Assembly (NCBI GenBank): GCA_009692365.1
Contig: SHZJ01000014.1
Span: forward strand, 1-64,000
Length of the DNA stretch: 64,000 nucleotides
Direction of reading: 5' to 3'
Source: Gammaproteobacteria bacterium
GTDB lineage: Bacteria; Pseudomonadota; Gammaproteobacteria; Ga0077536
Each line of letters opens with the position of its first letter. Position 1 is the stretch's first letter. The notes below the pieces were generated by a model. The model was not told the DNA's origin, searched no databases, and worked only from the letters and a program-made list of their open reading frames with translations. Below are positions 54,540 to 63,107 of the stretch, one piece after another. A program made the position numbers and the translations under genes.

Positions 54540-55508
54540 TCAGGGTACCGGCACGCGGTTTAACAGGGCGTCGATAAATTGGTCCGGCGTGACGCCTGCT
54601 GCCACCGCATCGTAATTTAGAATGATGCGATGCCGCAGGACGTCGGGTGCGATCGCGTGGATATCCCCGGGATTGACGTAGTCACGCCCGGCTAACCAAG
54701 CGTGCGCCCGCGCGCAGCGGTCCAGCGCGATCGTGGCCCGCGGGCTCGCCCCGTAGCGCACCCAACTGGCGATGTCCTGGCCGTAGGGCGCCGCATCGCG
54801 CGTGGCGAACACCAACGCCAGTAAGTACTGCTCCAACACTTCGCTCATGTGCACGGCCAGCACATCGCGGCGGGCGGCAAAAACCCGCGCCTGCGGCAGT
54901 ACCGCGGCGACGACCCGGGTGGCATGGATAGATTGCAGTGCTTCCGTGCGCGCCAGGGCCAGAATCTCCCGCTCTTGGGCGTGCCCCGGATAGGTGATGG
55001 TCACGTGCATCAGAAACCGGTCGAGTTGGGCTTCGGGCAGCGGGTAGGTGCCCTCTTGTTCTAGCGGATTCTGGGTCGCCATGACTAAAAACAGCTCCGG
55101 TAGGGGGTAGGTTTCTTGGCCGATGGTGATTTGCCGCTCGCCCATGGCCTCTAACAGCGCCGACTGCACTTTCGCCGGGGCGCGGTTGATTTCGTCGGCC
55201 AGCACGAGGTGATGGAATAAAGGACCACGCTGAAACTTAAAAGTGCCGTCTTGCGGGCGATAGATTTCGGTCCCCGTGAGATCGGCGGGCAGCAGGTCGG
55301 GGGTGAACTGGATGCGATGGAAATCGCCTTCGATTCCCTCTCCCAGCACCTTGATGGCGCGTGTTTTTGCCAATCCTGGGGCGCCTTCTACCAGTAAATG
55401 ACCGTCGGCGAGGAGGGCGATAAGCAGGCGGTCAACCAATCGGTCCTGCCCAATAATGCGCTCTTGAATAAAGACACGTAGCGCGGCGAGCGCAGCAATA
55501 GTAGACAT
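54540..55508 (-). CDS. moxR: MoxR-family AAA+ ATPase
   Basis: A 322-residue MoxR ATPase. Walker A is 'GAPGLAKTRA', Walker B 'LVLADEINRAPAK', sensor 1 'LVMATQNPLEQEGTYPLPEAQLDRF', with the arginine finger in the last part, and 'RYGASPRATIAL' as sensor 2. It is a chaperone-like ATPase acting on metal insertion or complex assembly. It is the first gene of the six-gene operon. A run of ten G on the plus strand lies 32 bases upstream of its start. Confidence 0.95.
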   Translation of the reverse strand: MSTIAALAALRVFIQERIIGQDRLVDRLLIALLADGHLLVEGAPGLAKTRAIKVLGEGIEGDFHRIQFTPDLLPADLTGTEIYRPQDGTFKFQRGPLFHHLVLADEINRAPAKVQSALLEAMGERQITIGQETYPLPELFLVMATQNPLEQEGTYPLPEAQLDRFLMHVTITYPGHAQEREILALARTEALQSIHATRVVAAVLPQARVFAARRDVLAVHMSEVLEQYLLALVFATRDAAPYGQDIASWVRYGASPRATIALDRCARAHAWLAGRDYVNPGDIHAIAPDVLRHRIILNYDAVAAGVTPDQFIDALLNRVPVP

Positions 55509-55718
55509 AAATCAGCCTGTGGTTGGGAGCCATTGGAGTGGGGGGGGGGTGCCGCGCCCCGGTCGTTGTTAGCGCCCGTCCGGGCAGCACCCCGCCGACT
55601 ATTCTAAGGGGTAAAGCGCGGGTTGCGGCAGGCCCTCAGGTGAGTCGTGCATGACACTGTCAAAAACAGCGTGGATAATTTGCCGCACGAGCAGTTTCAC
55701 AGCAAAGGCATGAGGGTC
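55509..55718. promoter_or_regulatory. divergent moxR-gspG region with a G10 tract
   Basis: About 210 bases between the moxR (-) and gspG (+) starts should hold both promoters. A homopolymer of ten G (55540-55549) sits close to the moxR start and could slip. No clear -10/-35 pair was assigned. Confidence 0.45.
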
Positions 55719-56150
55719 ATGCCGGTACGTGCACGCGGTTTTACGTTGATAGAAGTCATGGTGGTGGTGGTAATTCTCGGCATTCTGGCCGCGGTCGTCG
55801 TGCCGCGGGTGATGAGCCGCCCGGATGAGGCGCGCGTGGTGAAGGCGACCCAGGATCTTCGCGCCATCGGTGCGGCGCTCGATTTGTACAAGCTGGATAA
55901 CTTCCAGTACCCCACCACCGAACAGGGGGTGGAGGCGCTCGTGCGGCGACCCAGCGGTTTGTCCTCCGGTACTAAATGGCGGGAGGATGGCTATCTGCCA
56001 GCGCTGCCGCAAGACCCCTGGGGTCATGCCTATCACTACCTGCAACCCGGTCAGCACGGCCAGTACGATTTGTACTCACTGGGCGCGGACGATGCGGGCG
56101 GGGGCGAGAAATTTACGGCAGGTATCGGCAACTGGGAACTTGATCGCTAA
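55719..56150 (+). CDS. gspG: type II secretion major pseudopilin GspG
   Basis: A 143-residue pseudopilin. The prepilin peptidase site is 'RARGFTLIEVMVVVVILG' with Gly-1, Phe+1 and Glu+5. 'VVPRVMSRPDEARVVKA' and 'YPTTEQGVEALV' are typical of GspG, and Ca-binding residues lie in 'YSLGADDAGGGE'. The start could be ATG 55710 or 55719; AAAGG is better placed for 55719. It builds the periplasmic pseudopilus. It is the first gene of gspGHIJKLM. Confidence 0.95.
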   Translation: MPVRARGFTLIEVMVVVVILGILAAVVVPRVMSRPDEARVVKATQDLRAIGAALDLYKLDNFQYPTTEQGVEALVRRPSGLSSGTKWREDGYLPALPQDPWGHAYHYLQPGQHGQYDLYSLGADDAGGGEKFTAGIGNWELDR

Positions 56151-56664
56151 ACCACCCGTCGCCCAGCAGCCCCCCGGGGTGCGCCGGGCAGTGGGTTTCA
56201 CGCTCATCGAGGTGCTGGTTGTGGTCGTGCTGGTGGCGATCGTGGCGGCCATGGTGATGCTCTCTCTGGGCCGCGAAGGCCAGCGTGCCACGGCGCTGGA
56301 AGCAGAGGCGCTCGCGGCGCTGTGCAATCATTTGAGCGACGCGGCGGTGCGCACGGGCCAAGCTTATGGCTTGCTGGTGGCGCGTGGCGGCTAGCGTGTG
56401 CTGGTTTTTGACGGGCAGGGCTGGCAGGTCCCCCCGGAGCGCCATTTCGCGGCGCATCGAGTGCCGCCCCCGCTGTACCTAGAAGGGTGCGAGCTGCCCG
56501 CCAAGCTCGCGCTGGCCGCCGCACGCTTGGCGCCACAGGCCCTCTTTCTGCCGAGCGGCGCCCAGCCACCAGCGACTTACGCGGTGGCCAGCGAAGCTAA
56601 CGCCCAACGCTACGCCGTCGGGCTGGGGGTGGACGGACGCTACGTGGCCGCGGCCCGCCCATGA
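56140..56664 (+). pseudogene. gspH: type II secretion minor pseudopilin GspH, interrupted by an amber codon
   Basis: The prepilin site 'AVGFTLIEVLVVVVLVAIVAA' is normal, but TAG at 56392-56394 stops the frame after about 84 codons. The same frame continues directly with 'LVFDGQGWQVPPERH' and further GspH-like sequence to 56664. It is therefore a single-base nonsense change, a sequencing error, or read-through. Possible starts are TTG 56140 (overlapping gspG) and GTG 56179. The end overlaps gspI by 4 bases. Confidence 0.85.
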
Positions 56665-57047
56665 CCAGGCGGGCCACCCACCGCGGCTTTACGCTAATCG
56701 AAGTGCTGATTGCGCTGGTCATCATGGCCGTGGCCCTGACCTTGGGTTTTAGTGCGGTGCAAGGCGGGGCCGTGAATTTGGCGCGCATTGAGGAGCGCAC
56801 GCTCGTCGACTGGGCGTTGGAAAACACCCTCACCGATTTACGTCTGCGCGGGAGCACTCTAGAGCCGGGGCTGCAGCGGGCCGAGGAATTCCTGCGGGGG
56901 CGCCACTTTGAGATTCTCACCGAGGTGACCAAGCCCGCGGGTTTGCCGGTGCTGGCGCTGTCGCGGCGCCTGAGCGATGCCAGCAACCCCGCCAAAATTC
57001 TCGCCACCCGCACGCTGCGGGTGTTCTATGCGCCGCCGTTACCCTAG
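56661..57047 (+). CDS. gspI: type II secretion minor pseudopilin GspI
   Basis: A 128-residue pseudopilin with the cleavage site 'HRGFTLIEVLIALVIMAVA'. 'RTLVDWALENTLTDLRLRG' follows, as in GspI. It forms the pseudopilus tip with GspJ and GspK. The start ATG 56661 overlaps the gspH end (ATGA). The gspJ start overlaps its 3' end by 20 bases. Confidence 0.93.
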   Translation: MTRRATHRGFTLIEVLIALVIMAVALTLGFSAVQGGAVNLARIEERTLVDWALENTLTDLRLRGSTLEPGLQRAEEFLRGRHFEILTEVTKPAGLPVLALSRRLSDASNPAKILATRTLRVFYAPPLP

Positions 57048-57654
57048 CGGCGCGGGATTTACCCTACTGGAAGTGCTGGTGGCAATGGCCATTTTCGCGC
57101 TGACGTCCTGGCTGGCCTACGGTGGCCTGCGGGCGGTGCTGCTGGGACGCGAAATGCTGTTGCCGCGGCTGTCCGAGCAGGCCGCCTTGGTGCGCGCCGT
57201 CACGCTCCTGAGTAACGACTTGAGCAATCTGGCCCCGCGCGGCATTCGCGACCCGCTCGGCACCCCGGTGGCGGCGTTGCGCACGGCGGCGGGCCCGGCC
57301 GAGCCGCTGGTCGCGTTGACCCGCCAAGACGCTGCCCGCGCGCTGCTCGAGGTCGCGCCAGCGCTCTATCGGGTTGACTATCGTTTGGCGCAAGACAGCC
57401 TAGTGCGCGAGATCTGGCCGGTTTTAGACCCCCTCCAAAGCACCACGCCGAGCCGGCAAATTGTGCTGCGCGGCCTGCGCGGTCTTAGCGTGCGGTTCAA
57501 CGCGGGCCGCACCGGCGCCCAGTGGGTCAACTACTGGCCCCCCGCTACCACCGGGCCTGGGCTCGAGCAACTGCCTCGCGGGGTGGAGTTCACGCTGCAA
57601 TTTAACGATGGCACGACTTTGCGCCGCGTTTTGATGCCGGCAGCAGCGCGATGA
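57028..57654 (+). CDS. gspJ: type II secretion minor pseudopilin GspJ
   Basis: A 208-residue pseudopilin. The cleavage site is 'SGAGFTLLEVLVAMAIFALTS', with 'AYGGLRAVL' and 'LVRAVTLLSNDLSNLAPRGI' after it; GspJ is normally around 200 residues. It belongs to the tip complex. The start ATG 57028 lies inside the end of gspI. Confidence 0.93.
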   Translation: MRRRYPSGAGFTLLEVLVAMAIFALTSWLAYGGLRAVLLGREMLLPRLSEQAALVRAVTLLSNDLSNLAPRGIRDPLGTPVAALRTAAGPAEPLVALTRQDAARALLEVAPALYRVDYRLAQDSLVREIWPVLDPLQSTTPSRQIVLRGLRGLSVRFNAGRTGAQWVNYWPPATTGPGLEQLPRGVEFTLQFNDGTTLRRVLMPAAAR

Positions 57655-58754
57655 GTGCGCCGCGGCACGCGCGCCGGGCACCGGGTGTCGCACTCATCTC
57701 GGCGCTGCTGATTGCGGCGGTCATCGCCGGGGTGGCGGTGATCCTGGCCAAACGGCAGCAGTTCGCGAGCGCTAACGCCAGCCAGTTAAGCGTTGCCTTG
57801 CGCGCGGAGCACCTGGTGATGGAACTGGAAATTCAGGCCATGAGCGTGCTCCAAGAAGACCTACAACACGGGCCCATCGACAGCGCAAACGATGCGTGGG
57901 CGCACGCTGACCTGCGCGCCGAGGGCGGCGGTTTAAGCGCCGAGGGGCGCCTGCTGGACCTCCAGGGGCGGTTCAATCTCACCACACTGGCGTTCGACCC
58001 GGCGGCCTTGGCGGCGCTGGCCGCCAGCCCCGAGGCGAGCGAGGATGGCAGCGCCGAGGGCGGTCTCGCCGCCGCGGCCCTGCGTGGGGTGGCCGCCGCC
58101 GCGGGGGTAGAACTGGGGGGCGCAGCCCCGGCGGGGCCGGCGGGCAGACCCCGCGCGCTCAGCCCCCAACAGGTGGCGACGGTACGCTTTGTCCTGCTGT
58201 TGCAGGCGCTGGAGATAGACCCGGTAATGGTGCCGGCGGTGCTGGACTGGTTAGACCCCGACAGCGAGGTTCGCTTTCCCAATGGCGCGGAGGATGCTTA
58301 TTACGGCGCGCTGCCGGTGGCCTACCGGGCGGCCAATCACCGCTTGGTAGACCCTGGCGAATTACTGGCGGTGCGCGGTGTGACGCCAGCAATCGATGCC
58401 AAACTGCGGCCGTTTGTAACGGTTTTGGACCAAGCGATCCCGTTAAACATCAACACTGCGCCCACCGAGATATTCATGAGTCTGACCCCGGGAATCGAGC
58501 GCACCCAGGCCGAACGCCTGCTCGATGCCCGCGCTGCCCAGCCATTCACAATGGCCGGTTCGCTAGCGACCAGCCCGCTGTTGTTAGGATTACCGTTTGC
58601 CGTATCGGGGCTGGCGACCGCCTCCTCAACTTTTGAGCTGCAGGTACGCGTGCGCGGCGAGGGCCCGCCAAAACTGTTTCGCTCGCTCATCCGGCGTAAC
58701 GGCAACACCGATATTCAGTTACTGGGGCGGCAGCAAATTTATGTCGAGGACTAA
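57651..58754 (+). CDS. gspK: type II secretion minor pseudopilin GspK
   Basis: A 367-residue protein with the N-terminal helix 'GVALISALLIAAVIAGVAV', lacking Glu+5 as usual for GspK. 'RLLDLQGRFNLTTL' is its conserved segment, and 'LNINTAPTEIFMSL' gives the second helix-hairpin region. An Ala/Gly-rich insertion of about 45 residues lies near 120-165. GspK caps the pseudopilus. It overlaps gspJ by 4 bases and gspL by 14. Confidence 0.93.
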   Translation: MSAPRHARRAPGVALISALLIAAVIAGVAVILAKRQQFASANASQLSVALRAEHLVMELEIQAMSVLQEDLQHGPIDSANDAWAHADLRAEGGGLSAEGRLLDLQGRFNLTTLAFDPAALAALAASPEASEDGSAEGGLAAAALRGVAAAAGVELGGAAPAGPAGRPRALSPQQVATVRFVLLLQALEIDPVMVPAVLDWLDPDSEVRFPNGAEDAYYGALPVAYRAANHRLVDPGELLAVRGVTPAIDAKLRPFVTVLDQAIPLNINTAPTEIFMSLTPGIERTQAERLLDARAAQPFTMAGSLATSPLLLGLPFAVSGLATASSTFELQVRVRGEGPPKLFRSLIRRNGNTDIQLLGRQQIYVED

Positions 58755-59925
58755 CCCTGATTGGGTGTATTTCACGCTCGAAACCGATGGCAGTGCCAAC
58801 TGGCTGAGGCCCGGCGGCGCGCCCCAGAGCGGGGCTTTGAGCCGCTTGGCGCAGTGTGGCGCCACCCACTGGTGCTGGTTATTCGACGGGCGGCAGGTTC
58901 AATTGACGGCGGTGGTGCTACCGCCAGCGAACGCCCGTAGCCAGCAGCAAGCGCTGCCCTTCGCGTTAGAAGAACAGCTCTTGGGCCCGCTCCATGATTT
59001 GGTCTTCGCCAGTCGGCGGTTGAGCCGTACCGAACTAGCTGTGGCGGTGGTCGCTCGCGCGGCCCTAGAAAGTGGCCTTGCGCGCTGCCACGAGGCCGGC
59101 ATTGGGGTGAGTACCTGTGTGGTCGACAGCCTGTGCGTTCCATGGTCCGAGGGTGAAGGGACCTTGGCCCTCGTGCACGATGCGGCGTGGTTGCGCTGTG
59201 GCGTCCATCTGGGTTTCCGGTTTGCGCCCGCAAACTGGCCGGCATTTTTTGCCCAAGCGCAGCAAACCTTGGGCGCCCCGGCGCGGCTGCGATGGGTGGG
59301 TGACCCGCCGCCCCCTGCTGGGGTGGCGAGCTACACCGAACCCCTGCCGGCTAGCCGGCTGGCGTGGCTCGCCGCGGGCCATCTGTCCGACACCCCGCTT
59401 GACCTGCTCGACGCTTTGCCGCGCCGCGCTCAAGCGGCGCCAACTCACGCGCGGCGTTGGTGGTGGGCCACGGCGGCCGTCGTGACCCTCACGTTGGGTG
59501 TCCATCTGGGTTTGGCGCTCCTTCGGGGTGCCGGTCTCGACCGCGCGTTGATCGCCACCCGCGCGCAGGAGATAGCCACTGGCAACGCGCTGTTTCCGCA
59601 CATCAAACGGGTGGTCGATGTGCGTGCTCAAGCCACCCAAGCCCTAGCCGAATTGGCAGCGGCACCGGCCCAAGGGAGCTCCTTTGAAGCCCTGCTGCGA
59701 GTCGCTGGCACGCCCCTGGCCAGCAACCCGGAAGCGGGCGTGTGGTTGGCGAGCGTCAGCTATGAACGGGGCGCGCTGGAAGTGCGGGTCCAGGCCCCCG
59801 ACATGGCAAAAATCGAAGGCTATCAGCAGCGCTTACGGGACTCGGGTTTGGCCTTGCAGGTCTTGTCAGTTGAAAGCCATGACGACCTTACCGTCGCCTC
59901 GCTACGCTTGGGGAAATTGCAATGA
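58741..59925 (+). CDS. gspL: type II secretion assembly protein GspL
   Basis: A 394-residue protein. It has an N-terminal actin-like cytoplasmic domain ('ANARSQQQALPFALEEQLL' is its landmark), a membrane helix near 245 ('WWWATAAVVTLTLGVHLGLALL'), and a small periplasmic ferredoxin-like domain. It links the ATPase GspE to GspM in the inner membrane. ATG 58741 lies within the end of gspK. Confidence 0.9.
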   Translation: MSRTNPDWVYFTLETDGSANWLRPGGAPQSGALSRLAQCGATHWCWLFDGRQVQLTAVVLPPANARSQQQALPFALEEQLLGPLHDLVFASRRLSRTELAVAVVARAALESGLARCHEAGIGVSTCVVDSLCVPWSEGEGTLALVHDAAWLRCGVHLGFRFAPANWPAFFAQAQQTLGAPARLRWVGDPPPPAGVASYTEPLPASRLAWLAAGHLSDTPLDLLDALPRRAQAAPTHARRWWWATAAVVTLTLGVHLGLALLRGAGLDRALIATRAQEIATGNALFPHIKRVVDVRAQATQALAELAAAPAQGSSFEALLRVAGTPLASNPEAGVWLASVSYERGALEVRVQAPDMAKIEGYQQRLRDSGLALQVLSVESHDDLTVASLRLGKLQ

Positions 59926-60410
59926 ATGACCTGGCCCAGTGGTGGCAAGACCGGGCGCCGCGTGAGCGCGCGCTCTTGCTGTTTGGCGGTGTAGTGATGC
60001 TGGCCAGTCTGATTTTTCTGGGCCTACTGGAACCCCTAGCGGAACATAACCAGCAACAAGAAAAAGCCCTGCGGGCGCAAAACGCCAACCTGCAGTGGCT
60101 GGAGAGTCAGCGACACCTCGTGGAGGCTGGCCGGCCGGCCCGTCCTTTGCCAGCGGCTGCTGGCCGCTCCGTGCTGGCGGTGCTCAACGAGGCGGCCAGC
60201 GCGCAGGGCGTGGCGGGGCAACTCAAGCGCGTGACCCCGGCCTCCGACAACCGGGTGATGCTGACCTTTGAGGCGGTGCCCTATGCTAATTACATGCGCT
60301 GGCTAGCCGCACTCGAGACCCAACGTGGGGCACGCGTCGCGCGCATTGTGTTGGAAAAAACCACGGTGCCAGGTCAAGTCAATGTGGGGGTGGCGTTAGT
60401 GTTCCCTTGA
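59922..60410 (+). CDS. gspM: type II secretion protein GspM
   Basis: A 162-residue bitopic membrane protein: a short cytoplasmic start 'LAQWWQDRAPRERALLL', one helix 'FGGVVMLASLIFLGLLEP', and a periplasmic ferredoxin-like domain. It partners GspL. It overlaps gspL by 4 bases and ends 18 bases from the convergent gspF, with no terminator visible between. No gspN follows. Confidence 0.92.
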   Translation: MNDLAQWWQDRAPRERALLLFGGVVMLASLIFLGLLEPLAEHNQQQEKALRAQNANLQWLESQRHLVEAGRPARPLPAAAGRSVLAVLNEAASAQGVAGQLKRVTPASDNRVMLTFEAVPYANYMRWLAALETQRGARVARIVLEKTTVPGQVNVGVALVFP

Positions 60411-60428
60411 GCCGTAGGCTGGGCGCGC

Positions 60429-61640
60429 TCAGACCAACCGGTTCATCTCGAATATAGGCAACAGAATCGCCAACACGATGCCCAAGACCACTAAGCCCAT
60501 CGTCAGAATGAGCACCGGCTCCAGCAGGTTAAGACCCACGGCCACGCGCAACTCGACCTCGCGTTCCGAGGCTAGAGCGGCGGTTTCTAGCATCCGTGGC
60601 AGTTCGCCCACGCTCTCGCCGCTGGCCACCAAATGCACCAGCAGCGGTGGCAGATGCGGGCAATTAGCGAGCGCATTGGCCAGTGCCGCACCTTCGCGCA
60701 CGCGTGCGGCGGCGGCGGCGCGTTCAGCTCTAAGCACTAAATTGACGACAGATTTCTCGGCAATGAACAAAGCGTCCAGCATGGTCAGTCCGCTGTTCAA
60801 CAAAATTCCGAGCGTACGGGCAAAACGCCCACCATCGTTTGCGCGCGTGAAGCCCGCCAGCCCCGGCAGCCGCAGACTTACGGCGTGGAGGAGATACCGC
60901 GCGCGAGGCTGTCGCAACGCCTGCTGCCAGCCCCAACCAAGCGCCACCGCAAGCCCTCCCAGAGCGGGCCAATAGCGCGCCGTAAAACTGCTCACGGCGA
61001 GCAGCGCCAGCGTAATGGTGGGCAGTGCATGGGCGGAATGGGCAAACACTTTGACCATCTCAGGCACCACGAAGGTCAACAAGCCGCCGACCACCAGCAC
61101 GGAAACGAGGCTGAGTACCGCGGGATAAATCAGCGCGAGTTGAATTTTCTGGGTTACCAGTTGGCGTCGTTCCAGATAGTCGGCGATGCGCTGCACCACT
61201 AGGGGTAATAACCGGGTCTGTTCGCCCGCGCCAACGGTTGCGCAATACACCTCGGGAAACGAGCGGGGGAACTGCCCTACCGCCGCGGCCAGACTTTGCC
61301 CTTCCAACACGCGCGAACGCACGTCGATAACCACCAAGCGCAGCGCAGGATCGCTGCTCTGGCGGGCGATTGCCGACAGCGCGCCATCCAGCGGCAGACC
61401 GGCTTCGAGCAGCGCTCCCAGCAGCCGTGTGAAGAGCACGACGGTGGTGGGTTTGAGCCGCGCGCGCGAGCGTCGCGCGGGTTTAGCCACGGTGCCTTTT
61501 TCTGCGGTGGGGGTGACGGACAGGGGCAACAGCGCGCGTTCGCGCAATTGCCGGCGCGCGTGCCGTGCAGAATCGGCTTCTAGCAGGCCGCTAGTCTTGC
61601 GGCCGTTGGCGCCGAGCGCGATATAGGAAAAAGCCGTCAC
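60429..61640 (-). CDS. gspF: type II secretion inner-membrane platform protein GspF
   Basis: A 403-residue polytopic protein with two repeated helical domains ('TRLLGALLEAGLPLDGAL' and 'ARTLGILLNSGLTMLDALF') and three membrane helices. The last is 'LILTMGLVVLGIVLAILLPIF'. 'GEQTRLLPLVVQRIADYLERR' is the family signature. The GTG start at 61638-61640 is 3 bases after the gspE stop. Confidence 0.95.
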   Translation of the reverse strand: MTAFSYIALGANGRKTSGLLEADSARHARRQLRERALLPLSVTPTAEKGTVAKPARRSRARLKPTTVVLFTRLLGALLEAGLPLDGALSAIARQSSDPALRLVVIDVRSRVLEGQSLAAAVGQFPRSFPEVYCATVGAGEQTRLLPLVVQRIADYLERRQLVTQKIQLALIYPAVLSLVSVLVVGGLLTFVVPEMVKVFAHSAHALPTITLALLAVSSFTARYWPALGGLAVALGWGWQQALRQPRARYLLHAVSLRLPGLAGFTRANDGGRFARTLGILLNSGLTMLDALFIAEKSVVNLVLRAERAAAAARVREGAALANALANCPHLPPLLVHLVASGESVGELPRMLETAALASEREVELRVAVGLNLLEPVLILTMGLVVLGIVLAILLPIFEMNRLV

Positions 61641-61643
61641 CGG

Positions 61644-63107
61644 TCAGCCTAGCTGGGTGACGCGCAGCAATTCTTCCGGGGTGGTGACGCCGGCCAGCAC
61701 CGCTCGGCGACCCACTTCCCCTAAGCCCGGCGAGGCTAGGCGCGCATGGGCTTCGAGGTCCTGCTCCGCAGCGCCATCGTGGATGAGCCGCCGTAGTATT
61801 TCATCGATAACGATGAGTTCATAAACAGCCGCGCGGCCACGATAGCCGGTGCGGTTACACTCGGGGCAACCCGGCACCTGATAGAGCACGCCCTCGGCTT
61901 CGGGCGCTAAACCCAGCCACTCGCGCGTCACGGGATCTAGCGGCACGGCGTGGCGACAGGTTTTGCACGGGGTGCGCACCAAACGCTGCGACAGCACCCC
62001 AATCAGGCTGGAGGACAGCAAGAAAGGCTCGGTCCCCATGTCGCGCAGCCGCGTGACAGCACCGATAGCGGAGTTGGTGTGCAGGGTGGATAACACCAGA
62101 TGGCCCGTAAGACTGGCCTGAATCGCAATTTGTGCGGTTTCTAAATCACGGATTTCGCCTACCATCACCACATCGGGGTCCTGCCGGAGAATTGCCCGTA
62201 GGCCACGCGCAAACGTCATGTCTACTTTGAGATTGACCTGCGTTTGCGCAATCCCGTCGATCAAATATTCGATGGGATCTTCCACCGTCATCAGATTTCG
62301 GCTGCGGTCGTTGAGGCGCGACAAGGCGGCGTAAAGCGTGGTGGTCTTGCCCGAACCCGTGGGGCCGGTCACCAAGAAAATGCCGTGAGGCCGGTGGATC
62401 AGCGCGTCCAGTCGCGCCGTGGTTGCCGGGTCCATCCCAATTTGTTCGAGTTGCAGTCGGCCTGCCTGTTTGTCCAACAACCGCAGCACCACGCGCTCGC
62501 CATGCCCGCAGGGAATCGTTGAAACACGGACGTCTACCGGCCGATTAGCGACCCGCAGCGAGATACGTCCATCCTGTGGCAGTCGTTTTTCGGCGATATC
62601 CAGCTTCGACATAATCTTTATCCGCGACACCACCAACGGCGCGATAGCCGCTGGCGGCTGCATGATTTCCCGCATCACCCCATCGACCCGCAGGCGAATG
62701 GCCAGCCGCTGTTCAAAGGGTTCGATGTGGATATCTGAAGCGCCTTCCACAATGGCTTCCCCCAAGCGGGCGTTGATGAGACGGATGATGGGCGCATCGT
62801 CGGCGCTTTCCAGCAGGTCTGCCGGCTCGTTGAGTTCATTCGCCAGCGCGGCGAGATCCAGGGCGCCGGTGAGATCCGCCATCATGTCTTCGGAGCGCGA
62901 GGCGTCTTGTTCGTAAGCAGATTGTAAACGCCGGTCGAAATCGCCGGCCGTGTAGTGTGTGAATTCCAGCGCGCCCGGGGCAACGCGCTGCAGTTCCTGC
63001 AAAATGGTCGCTGGCGTATCACGGGTGTACAGCACGGTGGTGACGGCGTTGCTCCCCGCCACGGCCAGCACGCTGTGGCGCTTGGCAAAGGCGAAGGGGA
63101 TGTTCAC
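61644..63107 (-). CDS. gspE: type II secretion ATPase GspE
   Basis: A 487-residue secretion ATPase. Walker A 'GPTGSGKTTTLY', the Asp box 'MTVEDPIEYL', Walker B 'RQDPDVVMVGEIRD', the His box near 'STLHTNSA' and the zinc tetracysteine 'CKTCRHAVP ... CPECNRTGYRG' are all intact. The N-terminal N1 domain is short. The GTG start 63105-63107 overlaps the gspD stop (GTGA). It powers pseudopilus assembly. Confidence 0.96.
   Translation of the reverse strand: MNIPFAFAKRHSVLAVAGSNAVTTVLYTRDTPATILQELQRVAPGALEFTHYTAGDFDRRLQSAYEQDASRSEDMMADLTGALDLAALANELNEPADLLESADDAPIIRLINARLGEAIVEGASDIHIEPFEQRLAIRLRVDGVMREIMQPPAAIAPLVVSRIKIMSKLDIAEKRLPQDGRISLRVANRPVDVRVSTIPCGHGERVVLRLLDKQAGRLQLEQIGMDPATTARLDALIHRPHGIFLVTGPTGSGKTTTLYAALSRLNDRSRNLMTVEDPIEYLIDGIAQTQVNLKVDMTFARGLRAILRQDPDVVMVGEIRDLETAQIAIQASLTGHLVLSTLHTNSAIGAVTRLRDMGTEPFLLSSSLIGVLSQRLVRTPCKTCRHAVPLDPVTREWLGLAPEAEGVLYQVPGCPECNRTGYRGRAAVYELIVIDEILRRLIHDGAAEQDLEAHARLASPGLGEVGRRAVLAGVTTPEELLRVTQLG

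Noticed and set aside
56392-56394. TAG reassigned to an amino acid in this organism
   Set aside because: Several intact genes here end at TAG (2330 TSUP, cytochrome b561, cytochrome c', acyl-CoA synthetase, ahcY), so TAG works as a stop.
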